From positions 1 to 64,000 of the forward strand of contig CALHBJ010000010.1 in assembly GCA_937930845.1 (NCBI GenBank): 64,000 nucleotides of DNA, written 5' to 3'. The stretch comes from an uncultured Rhizobiaceae group bacterium. GTDB taxonomy: Bacteria; Pseudomonadota; Alphaproteobacteria; Rhizobiales; Rhizobiaceae. Positions 18,081-27,547 of the stretch are shown one piece after another (position 1 is the stretch's first letter; each line of letters begins with the position of its first letter). Both the position numbers and the translations under genes were made by a program. The notes under the pieces are model-generated. The model saw only the letters and a program-made list of their open reading frames with translations. It was not told the DNA's origin and did no database searches.

Positions 18081-21000
18081 TTATTCAGCAGCGTCCGGCA
18101 TGTCGAAATCGACATTGTCCTGATCTTCTTCTTCTTCCGGTTCGATCTTGGAATTCTCCAATTCGACCGAAAGACCAAGGGACCGCATCTCTTTGACAAG
18201 CACGTTGAAGCTTTCTGGAATGCCGCTTTCAAACGTGTCATCGCCGCGCACGATGGATTCGTACACTTTGGTACGACCCGCCACGTCATCCGATTTCACA
18301 GTCAGCATTTCCTGCAACGTGTATGCAGCGCCGTAGGCTTCCAGCGCCCAGACCTCCATCTCCCCGAAGCGCTGGCCACCAAACTGCGCCTTACCACCCA
18401 GCGGCTGCTGCGTAACAAGCGAGTATGGACCAATCGAACGGGCGTGGATTTTATCATCCACAAGGTGGTGCAGTTTGAGCATATAGATATAGCCCATGGT
18501 CACCGGACGGTCGAAGGCTTCACCTGTGCGACCATCATAGAGAGTGGATTGTCCCGAAGCATCGAGACCGGCCTGCTCCAGCATGTCCACAATGTCTGGC
18601 TCGTGGGCACCGTCAAATACGGGTGTTGCAATGCGCACACCGGTTTTCAGCTGTTCAGCGATACGAACGATGGATTCATCATCATAGTCACGCACCGGCT
18701 CATTGCGATCATTGGCGGGATAAATCGCCTCAATCTCCTGGCGCAAAGCTTCCTGCTTGCCGTTCTTTTCGTATTCTTCCAGCAGGCCACCAATCTTGCG
18801 ACCCATGCCAGCGCAGGCCCAACCCAGATGGGTTTCAAGGATCTGACCAACATTCATGCGCGACGGAACGCCAAGCGGGTTCAACACGATGTCAGCATGG
18901 GTTCCATCTTCAAGGAACGGCATGTCTTCAATCGGCATGATCCGGGAAACAACACCTTTGTTGCCGTGACGGCCAGCCATTTTGTCGCCAGGCTGCAGCT
19001 TGCGTTTGATGGCCACGAAAACCTTGACCATTTTCATCACACCAGGCGGCAGCTCGTCACCGCGCTGCAGCTTTTCGACCTTGTCCATGAAGCGGCCTTC
19101 GAGCATTCCTTTGGACTCGTCATACTGGCCGCGCAGAGCTTCGATCTGGCCTTGCAGCTTCTCGTTATCGACAGCAAACATCCACCACTGACTGCGGGGG
19201 TGCTCTTCCATCAATTCCGGCGTGATCTTGGTGCCTTTTTTGTAGCCCTTAGGCCCGGCAACGCCTTCTTTGTTCTTGAGCATATCGGCCAGGCGGCCAT
19301 ACACGTTACGGTCGAGGATGGCCTGCTCGTCATCGCGGTCTTTGGCGAGGGTTTCAATTTCCTCGCGCTCAATCGCCATGGCGCGCTCGTCTTTTTCGAT
19401 GCCGTGACGGTTGAAGACACGAACTTCAACAACCGTGCCGAAAGCACCCGGGCTCATGCGCAGGGACGTATCACGCACATCGGAGGCTTTTTCACCAAAA
19501 ATGGCGCGCAGAAGCTTTTCTTCCGGTGTCATTGGGCTTTCGCCCTTTGGCGTGATCTTGCCAACAAGAATATCGCCGGGACCAACTTCAGCACCGATAT
19601 AGGTGATGCCCGCTTCATCGAGGTTTTTCAAAGCCTCTTCAGAAACATTGGGAATGTCACGGGTGATTTCTTCCGGCCCCAGCTTGGTGTCACGGGCCAT
19701 CACTTCGAATTCTTCAAGGTGAATGGAGGTGAACACGTCGTCACGCACAATACGCTCGGACAGCAGGATGGAGTCTTCGAAATTATAGCCGTTCCAGGGC
19801 ATGAACGCGACGAGCACGTTACGGCCCAGCGCCAGATCACCCAGGTCGGTCGATGGACCGTCGGCGATAATGTCACCCTTGTTCAAAATATCACCCACAC
19901 GCACCAGCGGCCGCTGGTTGATACAGGTTGACTGGTTGGAACGCTGGAACTTCTGCAAGCGGTAGATGTCAACGCCGGGCTTGGCCGGGTCGAGATCTTC
20001 AGTGGCGCGCACAACAATACGTGTCGCATCCACCTGATCCACCACACCGCCACGGCGGGCACCAATCGCAGCACCGGAATCGCGGGCCACAATAGGCTCC
20101 ATGCCGGTTCCAACAAATGGCGCTTCAGCACGCACAAGTGGCACGGCCTGACGCATCATGTTGGAGCCCATGAGCGCACGGTTGGCGTCATCGTTTTCCA
20201 GGAACGGGATCAGCGCCGCAGCAACCGATACCAGCTGTTTGGGCGACACATCCATCAGATCCACATTGGCGACGGGCATGTTCTGCACGTCCCCTGCCTG
20301 ACGACAGATCACGAACTCATTGATAAACGTGCCTTTTTCATCCAAAGGCGCGTTTGCCTGGGCCACCACATATTTGGCTTCTTCCATGGCGGACAAATAC
20401 ACAACATCGCTTGTGACCTTGCCATCAACAACCTTGCGGTATGGGCTTTCGATGAAGCCATATTTGTTGATGCGGGCAAAGGTCGCCAGCGAGTTGATCA
20501 GGCCAATGTTCGGACCTTCCGGCGTTTCAATCGGGCAGATACGGCCATAATGGGTTGGATGAACGTCACGCACTTCAAAGCCTGCGCGTTCGCGGGTCAG
20601 ACCACCGGGTCCAAGCGCCGACAAACGGCGTTTGTGGGTGATTTCTGACAGCGGGTTCGTTTGGTCCATAAACTGCGACAGCTGGGAAGAACCAAAGAAT
20701 TCACGCACCGCAGCAGCAGCAGGCTTCGCGTTAATCAGATCCTGCGGCATTACCGTATCGATCTCGATCGACGACATGCGCTCCTTGATGGCGCGCTCCA
20801 TGCGCAACAGACCAACGCGGTACTGGTTTTCCATCAATTCGCCAACCGAGCGAACCCGGCGGTTGCCCAGGTTGTCGATATCATCAATCGAGCCATTACC
20901 ATCACGCAATTCAACCAGCGTTTTCATGACCGCCAGAATGTCTTCCTTGCGCAGGACACGCACAGTGTCTTCCGCATCAAGGTCGAGACGGGAATTCATT

Positions 21001-22280
21001 TTCACGCGGCCAACAGCCGACAGGTCATAGCGCTCACGGTCAAAGAACAGCGACTGGAACATGGCTTCTGCCGTTTCCAGTGTGGGCGGCTCGCCTGGGC
21101 GCATGACGCGGTAGATATCAAACAAGGCATCCTGACGGGCCTGGTTTTTATCCGCCGCCAATGTCGAACGCATGTAAGCGCCGATATTGACGTGGTCGAT
21201 ATCGAGCACATCGATTGTCGTATAGCCCATGTCGAGAAGCTCAACGACGGAACCGGAAGCGTCACCGGTCTTCTCGTCGACCTCATAGGACAGTTCGTCA
21301 CCGGCTTCGAAATAAATCTCGCCGGTTTCCATGTTGACGATGTCTTCGGCGATATAGCGGCCGTGCAGGGCTTCAGGCGTCACACGAACGGCCTTCACCT
21401 TGTCTCCAAGATCCTTGACGGTACGGGCAGTGACTTTTTTACCCGCTTCGATGATTGTTTTGCCGGTCTTGGCATCAACAATATCTTCGGTCGGCTTGGA
21501 ACCTTTCAGGCGCTCCGCGTCGAACGGCATGCTCCAGCCTTTTTTCGCGTCATATTCGAACGCCACCTTGTTGTAGAAGAAATCGAGGATTTCTTCGCCA
21601 TCAAGGCCAAGCGCCATCAGCAGCGATGTGGCAGGAATCTTCCGGCGACGGTCGATGCGAGCATACACAATGTCTTTGGCATCAAATTCAATGTCCAGCC
21701 ACGATCCACGGTAAGGAATGATGCGCGAAGCAAACAACAACTTGCCGGATGAATGGGTCTTGCCCTTGTCGTGGTCAAAAAATACGCCCGGCGAACGGTG
21801 CATCTGAGAAACGATCACCCGCTCCGTGCCGTTGATGATGAACGTACCATTGCCGGTCATGAGCGGCATGTCGCCCATATACACTTCCTGCTCCTTGATA
21901 TCCTTCACGGACTTGGCGCCCGTATCCTCGTCGATATCAAATACGATCAGGCGCAAAGTCACCTTCAGCGGCGCTGAATAGGTCATATCGCGCTGGCGGC
22001 ACTCTTCGGTATCATATTTCGGCGCTTCAAAATCATAGCGAACGAAATCCAGCTGCGCTGCACCGGAAAAATCCTTGATCGGGAAAACGGAATTGAACAC
22101 CGCCTGCAATCCCTCATCGCCGCGCCCGCCATCGGGTTCCTGAACCATGAGAAATGCATCATAGGAAGACATCTGAACCTCGATGAGGTTCGGCATATCC
22201 GTCACTTCGGTAATATTGCCATAGACCTTGCGGACACGCTTGCGACCGTTAAAGACGTGGGATTTGCTGGATTTTGCCAT
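18081..22280 (-). CDS. rpoB: DNA-directed RNA polymerase subunit beta
   Basis: A 1399-residue core subunit. The rifampicin pocket reads [20 protein letters not shown] followed by [13 protein letters not shown], so the key Asp, His and Ser residues (E. coli 516, 526, 531) are wild type and sensitivity is expected. Other landmarks are [36 protein letters not shown] and [20 protein letters not shown]. The start is ATG, with an AGGAG-like ribosome-binding site about 10 nt upstream. Upstream lies a 365-nt non-coding leader with its own promoter, not rplL, because a catabolic island separates the two. Confidence 0.98.
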   Translation of the reverse strand: MAKSSKSHVFNGRKRVRKVYGNITEVTDMPNLIEVQMSSYDAFLMVQEPDGGRGDEGLQAVFNSVFPIKDFSGAAQLDFVRYDFEAPKYDTEECRQRDMTYSAPLKVTLRLIVFDIDEDTGAKSVKDIKEQEVYMGDMPLMTGNGTFIINGTERVIVSQMHRSPGVFFDHDKGKTHSSGKLLFASRIIPYRGSWLDIEFDAKDIVYARIDRRRKIPATSLLMALGLDGEEILDFFYNKVAFEYDAKKGWSMPFDAERLKGSKPTEDIVDAKTGKTIIEAGKKVTARTVKDLGDKVKAVRVTPEALHGRYIAEDIVNMETGEIYFEAGDELSYEVDEKTGDASGSVVELLDMGYTTIDVLDIDHVNIGAYMRSTLAADKNQARQDALFDIYRVMRPGEPPTLETAEAMFQSLFFDRERYDLSAVGRVKMNSRLDLDAEDTVRVLRKEDILAVMKTLVELRDGNGSIDDIDNLGNRRVRSVGELMENQYRVGLLRMERAIKERMSSIEIDTVMPQDLINAKPAAAAVREFFGSSQLSQFMDQTNPLSEITHKRRLSALGPGGLTRERAGFEVRDVHPTHYGRICPIETPEGPNIGLINSLATFARINKYGFIESPYRKVVDGKVTSDVVYLSAMEEAKYVVAQANAPLDEKGTFINEFVICRQAGDVQNMPVANVDLMDVSPKQLVSVAAALIPFLENDDANRALMGSNMMRQAVPLVRAEAPFVGTGMEPIVARDSGAAIGARRGGVVDQVDATRIVVRATEDLDPAKPGVDIYRLQKFQRSNQSTCINQRPLVRVGDILNKGDIIADGPSTDLGDLALGRNVLVAFMPWNGYNFEDSILLSERIVRDDVFTSIHLEEFEVMARDTKLGPEEITRDIPNVSEEALKNLDEAGITYIGAEVGPGDILVGKITPKGESPMTPEEKLLRAIFGEKASDVRDTSLRMSPGAFGTVVEVRVFNRHGIEKDERAMAIEREEIETLAKDRDDEQAILDRNVYGRLADMLKNKEGVAGPKGYKKGTKITPELMEEHPRSQWWMFAVDNEKLQGQIEALRGQYDESKGMLEGRFMDKVEKLQRGDELPPGVMKMVKVFVAIKRKLQPGDKMAGRHGNKGVVSRIMPIEDMPFLEDGTHADIVLNPLGVPSRMNVGQILETHLGWACAGMGRKIGGLLEEYEKNGKQEALRQEIEAIYPANDRNEPVRDYDDESIVRIAEQLKTGVRIATPVFDGAHEPDIVDMLEQAGLDASGQSTLYDGRTGEAFDRPVTMGYIYMLKLHHLVDDKIHARSIGPYSLVTQQPLGGKAQFGGQRFGEMEVWALEAYGAAYTLQEMLTVKSDDVAGRTKVYESIVRGDDTFESGIPESFNVLVKEMRSLGLSVELENSKIEPEEEEDQDNVDFDMPDAAE

Positions 22281-22436
22281 ATGAAGGCGGCTCCTGTGGA
22301 TGGCCCGGAAAGAGGATTATTCCAGGTTAAAACATGTTCGCGCACGGTGATCCGCACGCTTTGACGTGAACGCAGCCATGCGCACAATCTGAAAGCCCTC
22401 ACCCGCGATATTGTAAACCGCAAACGCCAGCCACCC

Positions 22437-22458
22437 AAAAAGCGCAAAAAACCGCGCT
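22437..22458 (-). promoter_or_regulatory. Attenuator-like hairpin in the rpoB leader
   Basis: On the minus strand AGCGC-GGTTTTTT-GCGCT is followed directly by TTTT, a short 5-bp stem with a U-tail. It lies between the predicted promoter and the rpoB start, so it could act as a weak intrinsic terminator or attenuator. The stem is short, so function is uncertain. Confidence 0.3.
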
Positions 22459-22552
22459 AACACCCATCCATTCGGTGAAGCCGGTTAAAAGACACAGATA
22501 CGAAATACATTTCAGACCCCATGCAACCGGGCCATATCAATGCGTTACCCTG

Positions 22553-22581
22553 CTTATAGAGATCACAATATGGCAGCGCAA
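22553..22581 (-). promoter_or_regulatory. Predicted sigma-70 promoter for rpoBC
   Basis: On the minus strand TTGCGC is separated by 17 bp from TATAAG, about 270 nt upstream of the rpoB ATG. The surrounding region (22281-22645, 365 nt) contains no credible gene. An own promoter is expected because rplL is 8 kb away and has its own terminator. Confidence 0.5.
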
Positions 22582-22619
22582 GGGGCAGCCCTGCACAAAT
22601 CACCCCTGTTTCTGTGGCC

Positions 22620-22652
22620 CAGCTACATGCCAGCTACATGGCCAGCTACATG
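22620..22652. repeat. Three tandem copies of CAGCTACATG at the dctM stop codon
   Basis: CAGCTACATG occurs at 22620, 22631 and 22643 (periods 11 and 12). The last copy contains the dctM stop codon (TAG on the minus strand). It is a short slippage-type repeat that could shift the C-terminus of DctM if it expanded. Confidence 0.8.
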
Positions 22653-23935
22653 AATGACGGCAGCCAAAGGGCAAGGCCGGGCACCAGCGCCAGCAGCACC
22701 AGACGGAAGATATCCGCCACCCAAAAGGGCGTCACGCCTTTGAAAATAGTGCTCACGGGCACATCTTTCAACACGCCTTTAAGCACGAACACATTCAGCC
22801 CTATGGGCGGTGTAATCAGGCTGATTTCCGTTGCCACAACCACCAAAATGCCAAACCAGACGATATCAAAACCTAATCCTTCCACCAGTGGCGCAAAAAT
22901 CGGCACGGTGAGCAGAATCATCGACAGGGATTCGAACACGCAGCCCAAAACCAGATATATGGCCAAAATAACAAAGATCACCCCGAGCGGCGACACATCG
23001 AAACTGTTGACGATGTTGATCAGTCCGTCCGGCAAGCCTGCCCGATTGACGAAATTCGAGAAAATCATCGCACCAAACAAGACCATGAACAATTTCGCAG
23101 TCGTCAATGTTGTCTCGCGGGTAACCTCCATGACAACCTGTCGGCTCAAAGCCCCCCGCCACCAGGCGATCACAATCGATCCCGCAGCGCCCATGCCTGC
23201 CGCTTCGGTGGGTGTGAAAGCCCCCACATAGATCCCGCCAATGACAAAGATAAACAGCCCCAGTGTTGACCACACATCGCGCAGGGCCAGCAGGCGTTCG
23301 CCCCACCCGGTACGTTCACCGGCTGGTCCCGCTTCCGGATTGCGGGAAACCACAAACATAACGGCCATCAAATAGAACAGCACGCCGATGAGGCCGGGCA
23401 AAACGCCCGCGATGAACAATTTGCCCACAGATGCATTGGTGATCAGGCCATAGATCACAAGAATAACACTGGGTGGGATCAGGATACCCAATGTCCCGCC
23501 TGCTGCGATGGAAGCGGTCGCCAGGGAATCGCTGTATTTGTAACGGCGCATCTCCGGCATGGAGACTTTTGACATGGTCGCCGCTGTGGCCAAAGACGAA
23601 CCGCAAATGGCGGAGAACATGCCGCAGGCACAGATGGTCGACATGGCAAGGCCGCCGCGCCGGTGCCCCAGGAATACATAAGCCGCCCGGTACAATTCCT
23701 TGGCCATACCGCCCCGTTCCACCATCAACCCCATGAGGATGAACAGCGGCACCACGGACAATCCATAAGACTGGCTGGAATCAATGACGAGACGGCTGGC
23801 GCTGGACATGGCCGCGCGGAAACTCGATTCATAGGTGAAGCCAAGCACCCCAACCAGCCCAAGCGCAACCCCCAAAGGCATGCGCATGAAGGCCAGCACA
23901 AGAACGGCAGCAAACCCAACCAACGCAGAAATCAT
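22646..23935 (-). CDS. dctM: TRAP transporter large permease subunit (DctM-like)
   Basis: A 429-residue inner-membrane protein with about 11-12 hydrophobic helices. It forms the solute channel of a Na+-coupled tripartite ATP-independent periplasmic transporter. DctM-family landmarks are GVALGLVGVLGFTYE, VVPLFILMGLMVERGG, SIAAGGTLGILIPPSVILVI and AFTPTEAAGMGAAGSIVIAW. The start overlaps the dctQ stop by 4 nt. The terminal residues lie in the tandem CAGCTACATG repeat. The substrate is unknown; the divergently transcribed catabolic genes suggest an organic acid or ring compound. Confidence 0.93.
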   Translation of the reverse strand: MISALVGFAAVLVLAFMRMPLGVALGLVGVLGFTYESSFRAAMSSASRLVIDSSQSYGLSVVPLFILMGLMVERGGMAKELYRAAYVFLGHRRGGLAMSTICACGMFSAICGSSLATAATMSKVSMPEMRRYKYSDSLATASIAAGGTLGILIPPSVILVIYGLITNASVGKLFIAGVLPGLIGVLFYLMAVMFVVSRNPEAGPAGERTGWGERLLALRDVWSTLGLFIFVIGGIYVGAFTPTEAAGMGAAGSIVIAWWRGALSRQVVMEVTRETTLTTAKLFMVLFGAMIFSNFVNRAGLPDGLINIVNSFDVSPLGVIFVILAIYLVLGCVFESLSMILLTVPIFAPLVEGLGFDIVWFGILVVVATEISLITPPIGLNVFVLKGVLKDVPVSTIFKGVTPFWVADIFRLVLLALVPGLALWLPSFM

Positions 23936-24459
23936 TGCGCGTCCTCACCCTCGCCTTCATCGCCTGTTCCCGGCCTCGACAACAACATCAAAAACCGAAG
24001 CAGGGTAACGGCGGCGGCAGAAAAAATGGCCGCCGTAATGAAGCCCACCACGAAATAGCGTGGGATCGTCAGATATTCGGTCACATCACCGTCTTCAAAC
24101 GCGCGCACCGCATAGTCATAAACCCGGTCGCCCAACAATATGGCGATGTAAAAGGTGACAGCCAAAAACAACAGTGAAGTGATCCACCCCAGATAGCCCC
24201 GCTTAAAATGCGGCACCAGATCCACGATCACATGGTCATTGCGCAGGAACATCAAGGGAAACGAAAAGAACACAATTGCGCCCATACAGATCTCGACCAG
24301 TTCAACGGCTCCAACCAGCGGCGAATTGAAAAAATACCGGCCAATGACATCCACGCAGGTAAGCACCACCAGCAGGAGCAGAATCAGGGCTGCAATATTG
24401 GCTGCAAAAAGGCTGACGGAATCCGCCAGCCTTTCTGTTTTCGACAGGAAATTTCGCAT
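23932..24459 (-). CDS. dctQ: TRAP transporter small permease subunit (DctQ-like)
   Basis: A 175-residue protein with four predicted transmembrane helices (for example AALILLLLVVLTCVDVIGRY and IVFFSFPLMFLRNDHVIVDL). The R-Y-F-F-N-S-P-L segment after helix 1 and the N-D-H motif after helix 2 are typical of DctQ. The ORF track starts at TTG 24474; I choose the ATG at 24459 (MRNFLSKTE), although the nearest Shine-Dalgarno-like AGGA fits neither start well. It overlaps dctM by 4 nt and follows dctP by about 17 nt. Confidence 0.9.
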   Translation of the reverse strand: MRNFLSKTERLADSVSLFAANIAALILLLLVVLTCVDVIGRYFFNSPLVGAVELVEICMGAIVFFSFPLMFLRNDHVIVDLVPHFKRGYLGWITSLLFLAVTFYIAILLGDRVYDYAVRAFEDGDVTEYLTIPRYFVVGFITAAIFSAAAVTLLRFLMLLSRPGTGDEGEGEDAQ

Positions 24460-24476
24460 TATTGAAACGAACAATC

Positions 24477-25484
24477 CTATTTCAGCATCGACTTCATATG
24501 CTCAAGCGCAGCTTTTGCATCAACGCCGCGGCTGTCGATCTCTGCAAGAACCTCGGCCTGAATAGCGGCTGTTTTCTCTTTGAAATAGGCCCGCTCTTCG
24601 GCGCTGGCTTCGTTGATTTTCAGGCCGGATTTAACAGATTCTGCGCGACCAATCTCATCTGCTTCATCCCAGAATTTGCCGATTGTGCGCGCCATTTCAA
24701 CACCGCGCAATTTGTCGACACAGCCCCGGTGGGCATCAGAGAGACCATCATAGCTGCCCTGGTTCAGGATCAGGCCGAATGAGGTCGTATACATGCCATC
24801 GGGGTTCATGAACGAATATTTGGCAAGTTCGTTGATCTTGAAAGAAAACATTGTTTCCATGGGGAAGAACACGCCTTCAGCGACACCCGACGAAATGGCT
24901 TCATAAACCGCCGGTGCAGGCATGTTCACGCCCGCCGCGCCAAGCGCACTGCCAACGGCATTGGCCACACCGCCACCCACGCGCAGCTTCAAGCCCTCAA
25001 CCTGCTTGTAGGAAGTGATTTCTTCCTTGGTGTGAATGCCACCGGGCCCGTGAACGAAATTGGCCAGCACCTGCACACCTTTGGCTTCCTTGGCGGGCGC
25101 GAAGAATTTTTCATGTGTTGACTGAAACGCCGCCGACAAGGTTTCCGCATTGCCGGTCAGGCCAGGCATTTCGACCATTTTGGTGGTCAGGAATTTGCCC
25201 TTGGTATAGCCGTGCACAATCCAGCCAATATCGGCAACACCGTCACGGATCGTGTCATATTGCGCTGGCGGCGGTGCCAGACCATTTTCTAGTTTGACGC
25301 TGAGCGACCCGCCGGAGCATTTTTTCAGCTCTTCATTCAGCCAGGGCATAACCTTTGTTGCCATGGCATGTTTTGGCCCGGCCCAATGGGAAAATGTGAG
25401 CACTTTGTCCGCAGCCAGCGCGCTGCCTGCAAATGTGCCAATGGCAATCGTCGAGGCAAATAGCCCCTTGAGTATCTTGTTCAT
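24477..25484 (-). CDS. dctP: TRAP transporter periplasmic solute-binding protein (DctP-like)
   Basis: A 335-residue extracytoplasmic solute receptor. A cleavable signal peptide (MNKILKGLFASTIAIGTFAG then SALA) leads into the mature start ADKVLTFSHWAGP. The conserved arginine that contacts substrate carboxylates is probably in LRVGGGVANAVGSALGA (about residue 169), followed by the P-A-P-A-V-Y-E-A-I-SSG helix. The ribosome-binding site is strong (GGGAGG, 5 nt before the ATG). It is the first gene of dctPQM. The Trp in FSHW and the GWIVHGYTKGKF region resemble TRAP receptors for carboxylate-bearing organics, but the ligand cannot be named. Confidence 0.92.
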   Translation of the reverse strand: MNKILKGLFASTIAIGTFAGSALAADKVLTFSHWAGPKHAMATKVMPWLNEELKKCSGGSLSVKLENGLAPPPAQYDTIRDGVADIGWIVHGYTKGKFLTTKMVEMPGLTGNAETLSAAFQSTHEKFFAPAKEAKGVQVLANFVHGPGGIHTKEEITSYKQVEGLKLRVGGGVANAVGSALGAAGVNMPAPAVYEAISSGVAEGVFFPMETMFSFKINELAKYSFMNPDGMYTTSFGLILNQGSYDGLSDAHRGCVDKLRGVEMARTIGKFWDEADEIGRAESVKSGLKINEASAEERAYFKEKTAAIQAEVLAEIDSRGVDAKAALEHMKSMLK

Positions 25485-25727
25485 GTTAACCTCCCAGTTA
25501 AACGCTTTAAGTGCATATTTTGATGAGAATATCGCTTTGGAAAGATCGATGAGTCAACGAAAGAAACGGACATCTGCCCATAATCTGCCTTCCCTTGGTC
25601 AAAGGTATGAGATTCTGGCTCGATTTGGGGCCGCATTTGATGATTTCCAACAAACAAACCGGGCATTATCGACAAAGCTCAAGCGACATGCTGAAATTGG
25701 ACAAACAAGAACCCGTCAAATCCGCCC

Positions 25728-26774
25728 ATGTTCACAGACCGTATTGAAGGCAAATGGATCAACCTGTTTGCTGAACTCTTTTCGCTGAGCGGCGTGTCGC
25801 AGGGCGATGAAGTTGTCATTCTTTCAGAAACCCAATCCCGCCAGATCAACGTGCATCTGGCAGAATTGGCCTTGGTTCAATTGAAGGCAAGACCAGCCCA
25901 TCTGGTGATCACCACGCCCGCCCAGTCGGCCCCGGTGCCCATTCGTTCAACCGGCGCATCAGCCTCTTTGCAAAACCATGGCCCCGCCATGGCCGCCCTG
26001 AAATTTGGCGGATTGATTATCGATTGCACCGTGGAGGGCCTTTTACACGCCCCCGAACTGCCGGGAATTCTAAAGTCCGGATCGCGCGTGTTGATGATCT
26101 CCAATGAACACCCGGAGATTCTAGAACGGGTGGGGTTCGAACCTGCGCTTAAAGAACGGGTGAAAACCGGTATGAAAATGATGCGCGGTGCCAAGGAAAT
26201 GCGTGTCACGTCTGCAGCTGGCACCGACCTCACCATTAATCTTGAAAGCGCTGTTGTCGGCGGCGGTTGGGGCTTCACCACAACGCCTGGCACAATTACG
26301 AACTGGCCAGGTGGCCTGTGTCTCGCCTTCCCGGCACGCAACACGACAAATGGCATATTGGTGCTCGACCGTGGCGATCAGAATCTGACGTTCAAACGAT
26401 ATCTTGAGCAGCCCGTACGTCTGGTTCTGGAAAACGACTACATCACCGATATTCAGGGCGACACGCTGGACGCCCGGTTGATGCATGAGGCCATCGATGT
26501 TTGGAACGACCCGGACGCCTATGCCACCTCCCATGTGGGCTGGGGCATGAACAATCAAGCAAAATGGGTGTCCATGGCCCATTACGATAAAGGCGACCAC
26601 AACGGCACCGAACAGCGCGTTTTTGCCGGGAATTTCCTTTTTTCAACCGGCGCAAATGAAATCGCAAAACGCTATTCACTGGGCCATTTCGACCTGCCGA
26701 TGCAAGGATGCTCCATCAAGCTCGATGGCCGCGATGTGGTCGTCGATGGCGAGTTGATCGCGGAACTTGCATGA
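25728..26774 (+). CDS. NicX-like 2,5-dihydroxypyridine 5,6-dioxygenase family protein
   Basis: A 348-residue protein that strongly recalls NicX of Pseudomonas putida, the Fe(II) enzyme that opens 2,5-dihydroxypyridine to N-formylmaleamate in nicotinate degradation. It belongs to the fold often misannotated as aminopeptidase T. Shared blocks are PGILKSGSRVL, NWPGGLCLAFP, ATSHVGWGMNNQAKWVSMA, RVFAGNFLFSTGAN and GHFDLPMQGCSI. The metal triad appears conserved as His269 (SHVGWG), His320 and Asp322 (GHFD), matching His265/His318/Asp320 of NicX. It heads a four-gene operon and overlaps the next gene by ATGA. The divergent TRAP operon probably imports its substrate or a precursor. The exact substrate is inferred only. 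Confidence 0.75.
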   Translation: MFTDRIEGKWINLFAELFSLSGVSQGDEVVILSETQSRQINVHLAELALVQLKARPAHLVITTPAQSAPVPIRSTGASASLQNHGPAMAALKFGGLIIDCTVEGLLHAPELPGILKSGSRVLMISNEHPEILERVGFEPALKERVKTGMKMMRGAKEMRVTSAAGTDLTINLESAVVGGGWGFTTTPGTITNWPGGLCLAFPARNTTNGILVLDRGDQNLTFKRYLEQPVRLVLENDYITDIQGDTLDARLMHEAIDVWNDPDAYATSHVGWGMNNQAKWVSMAHYDKGDHNGTEQRVFAGNFLFSTGANEIAKRYSLGHFDLPMQGCSIKLDGRDVVVDGELIAELA

Positions 26775-27544
26775 GCGTTTCCCACACATCTATTGGCGAA
26801 AGCGCCCGGGCAGTTGTCTTTCTCCACGGCGTGGGCAGTGGCAAGGAAGGCTGGATGGCCCAGGCCGATGCGGTCACCCGTGCCGGGTGGCGGTTCATCG
26901 CATTTGATGCGCCGGGCTTTGGACAAACACCCCTGCCCCAACAAGCCGGGTTTGAACCCCACATGCGCGCAGTGATCGATATATTGGACCACTATAAATT
27001 GGAAAATGCCGTAATATGCGGCCATTCGCTTGGGGGCATGACCGCACAGGAAGTCTATGCCGCCCACCCTGACCGTGTGTCCGCGCTCATATTATCCGCC
27101 ACCAGCCCGGCCTTTGGAAAACCCGATGGCGATTTCCAAAAGGAGTTTCTGCGGGCGCGTTTTGAACCATTCGACAATGGCATGACCATGCCGGAATTTG
27201 CCCGCAGCTTTGCGCCAAAACTGTTGGGTTCATCGCCCGACAGCGCCGCGGTTGAAAATGTGGTGGAGGTCATGTCGCGCGTATCTGTCGAGGCCTACCG
27301 TCTCGCCATGCAGACCATTACAGGCTTTGACCAGCGCAGCAATCTGCCCAACATCACCGTCCCCACTCTACTCATTGCCGGTGATCATGACACCAATTCT
27401 CCAGCAAAAATGATGGCACGCATGGCGCAGCATATTGCCAACAGCATCTATGTGGAACTGGAGAATACCGGACATATGGCGCCCATTGAAAACGCACCGG
27501 CGTTCAACCACCATCTCACTTCATTTCTTCAGCGCCTGGATTGA
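26771..27544 (+). CDS. Alpha/beta-hydrolase (candidate N-formylmaleamate deformylase-like)
   Basis: A 257-residue alpha/beta-hydrolase. The ORF track begins at 26708, but the ATG at 26771 (MSVSHTSIGE) overlaps the upstream stop as ATGA and is clearly the start. The oxyanion motif is VVFLHGVGSGKEGW, the nucleophile elbow CGHSLGGMTAQE (Ser about 89), the acid probably Asp in LIAGDHDTNS, and the catalytic His in NTGHMAPIENA. Next to a NicX-like dioxygenase the obvious analogue is NicD, which deformylates the ring-opened product. Enol-lactonase or ester-hydrolase activity is the alternative. Confidence 0.82.
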   Translation: MSVSHTSIGESARAVVFLHGVGSGKEGWMAQADAVTRAGWRFIAFDAPGFGQTPLPQQAGFEPHMRAVIDILDHYKLENAVICGHSLGGMTAQEVYAAHPDRVSALILSATSPAFGKPDGDFQKEFLRARFEPFDNGMTMPEFARSFAPKLLGSSPDSAAVENVVEVMSRVSVEAYRLAMQTITGFDQRSNLPNITVPTLLIAGDHDTNSPAKMMARMAQHIANSIYVELENTGHMAPIENAPAFNHHLTSFLQRLD

Positions 27545-27547
27545 TCA

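Noticed and set aside
13591-19931. Long plus-strand ORFs (412, 606 and 619 codons) opposite rpoC and rpoB
   Set aside because: They are antisense shadows of two unmistakable RNA polymerase genes; their translations show no recognisable motif.
20650-20760. Rifampicin-resistance substitutions in rpoB
   Set aside because: The pocket residues equivalent to Asp516, His526 and Ser531 are wild type.
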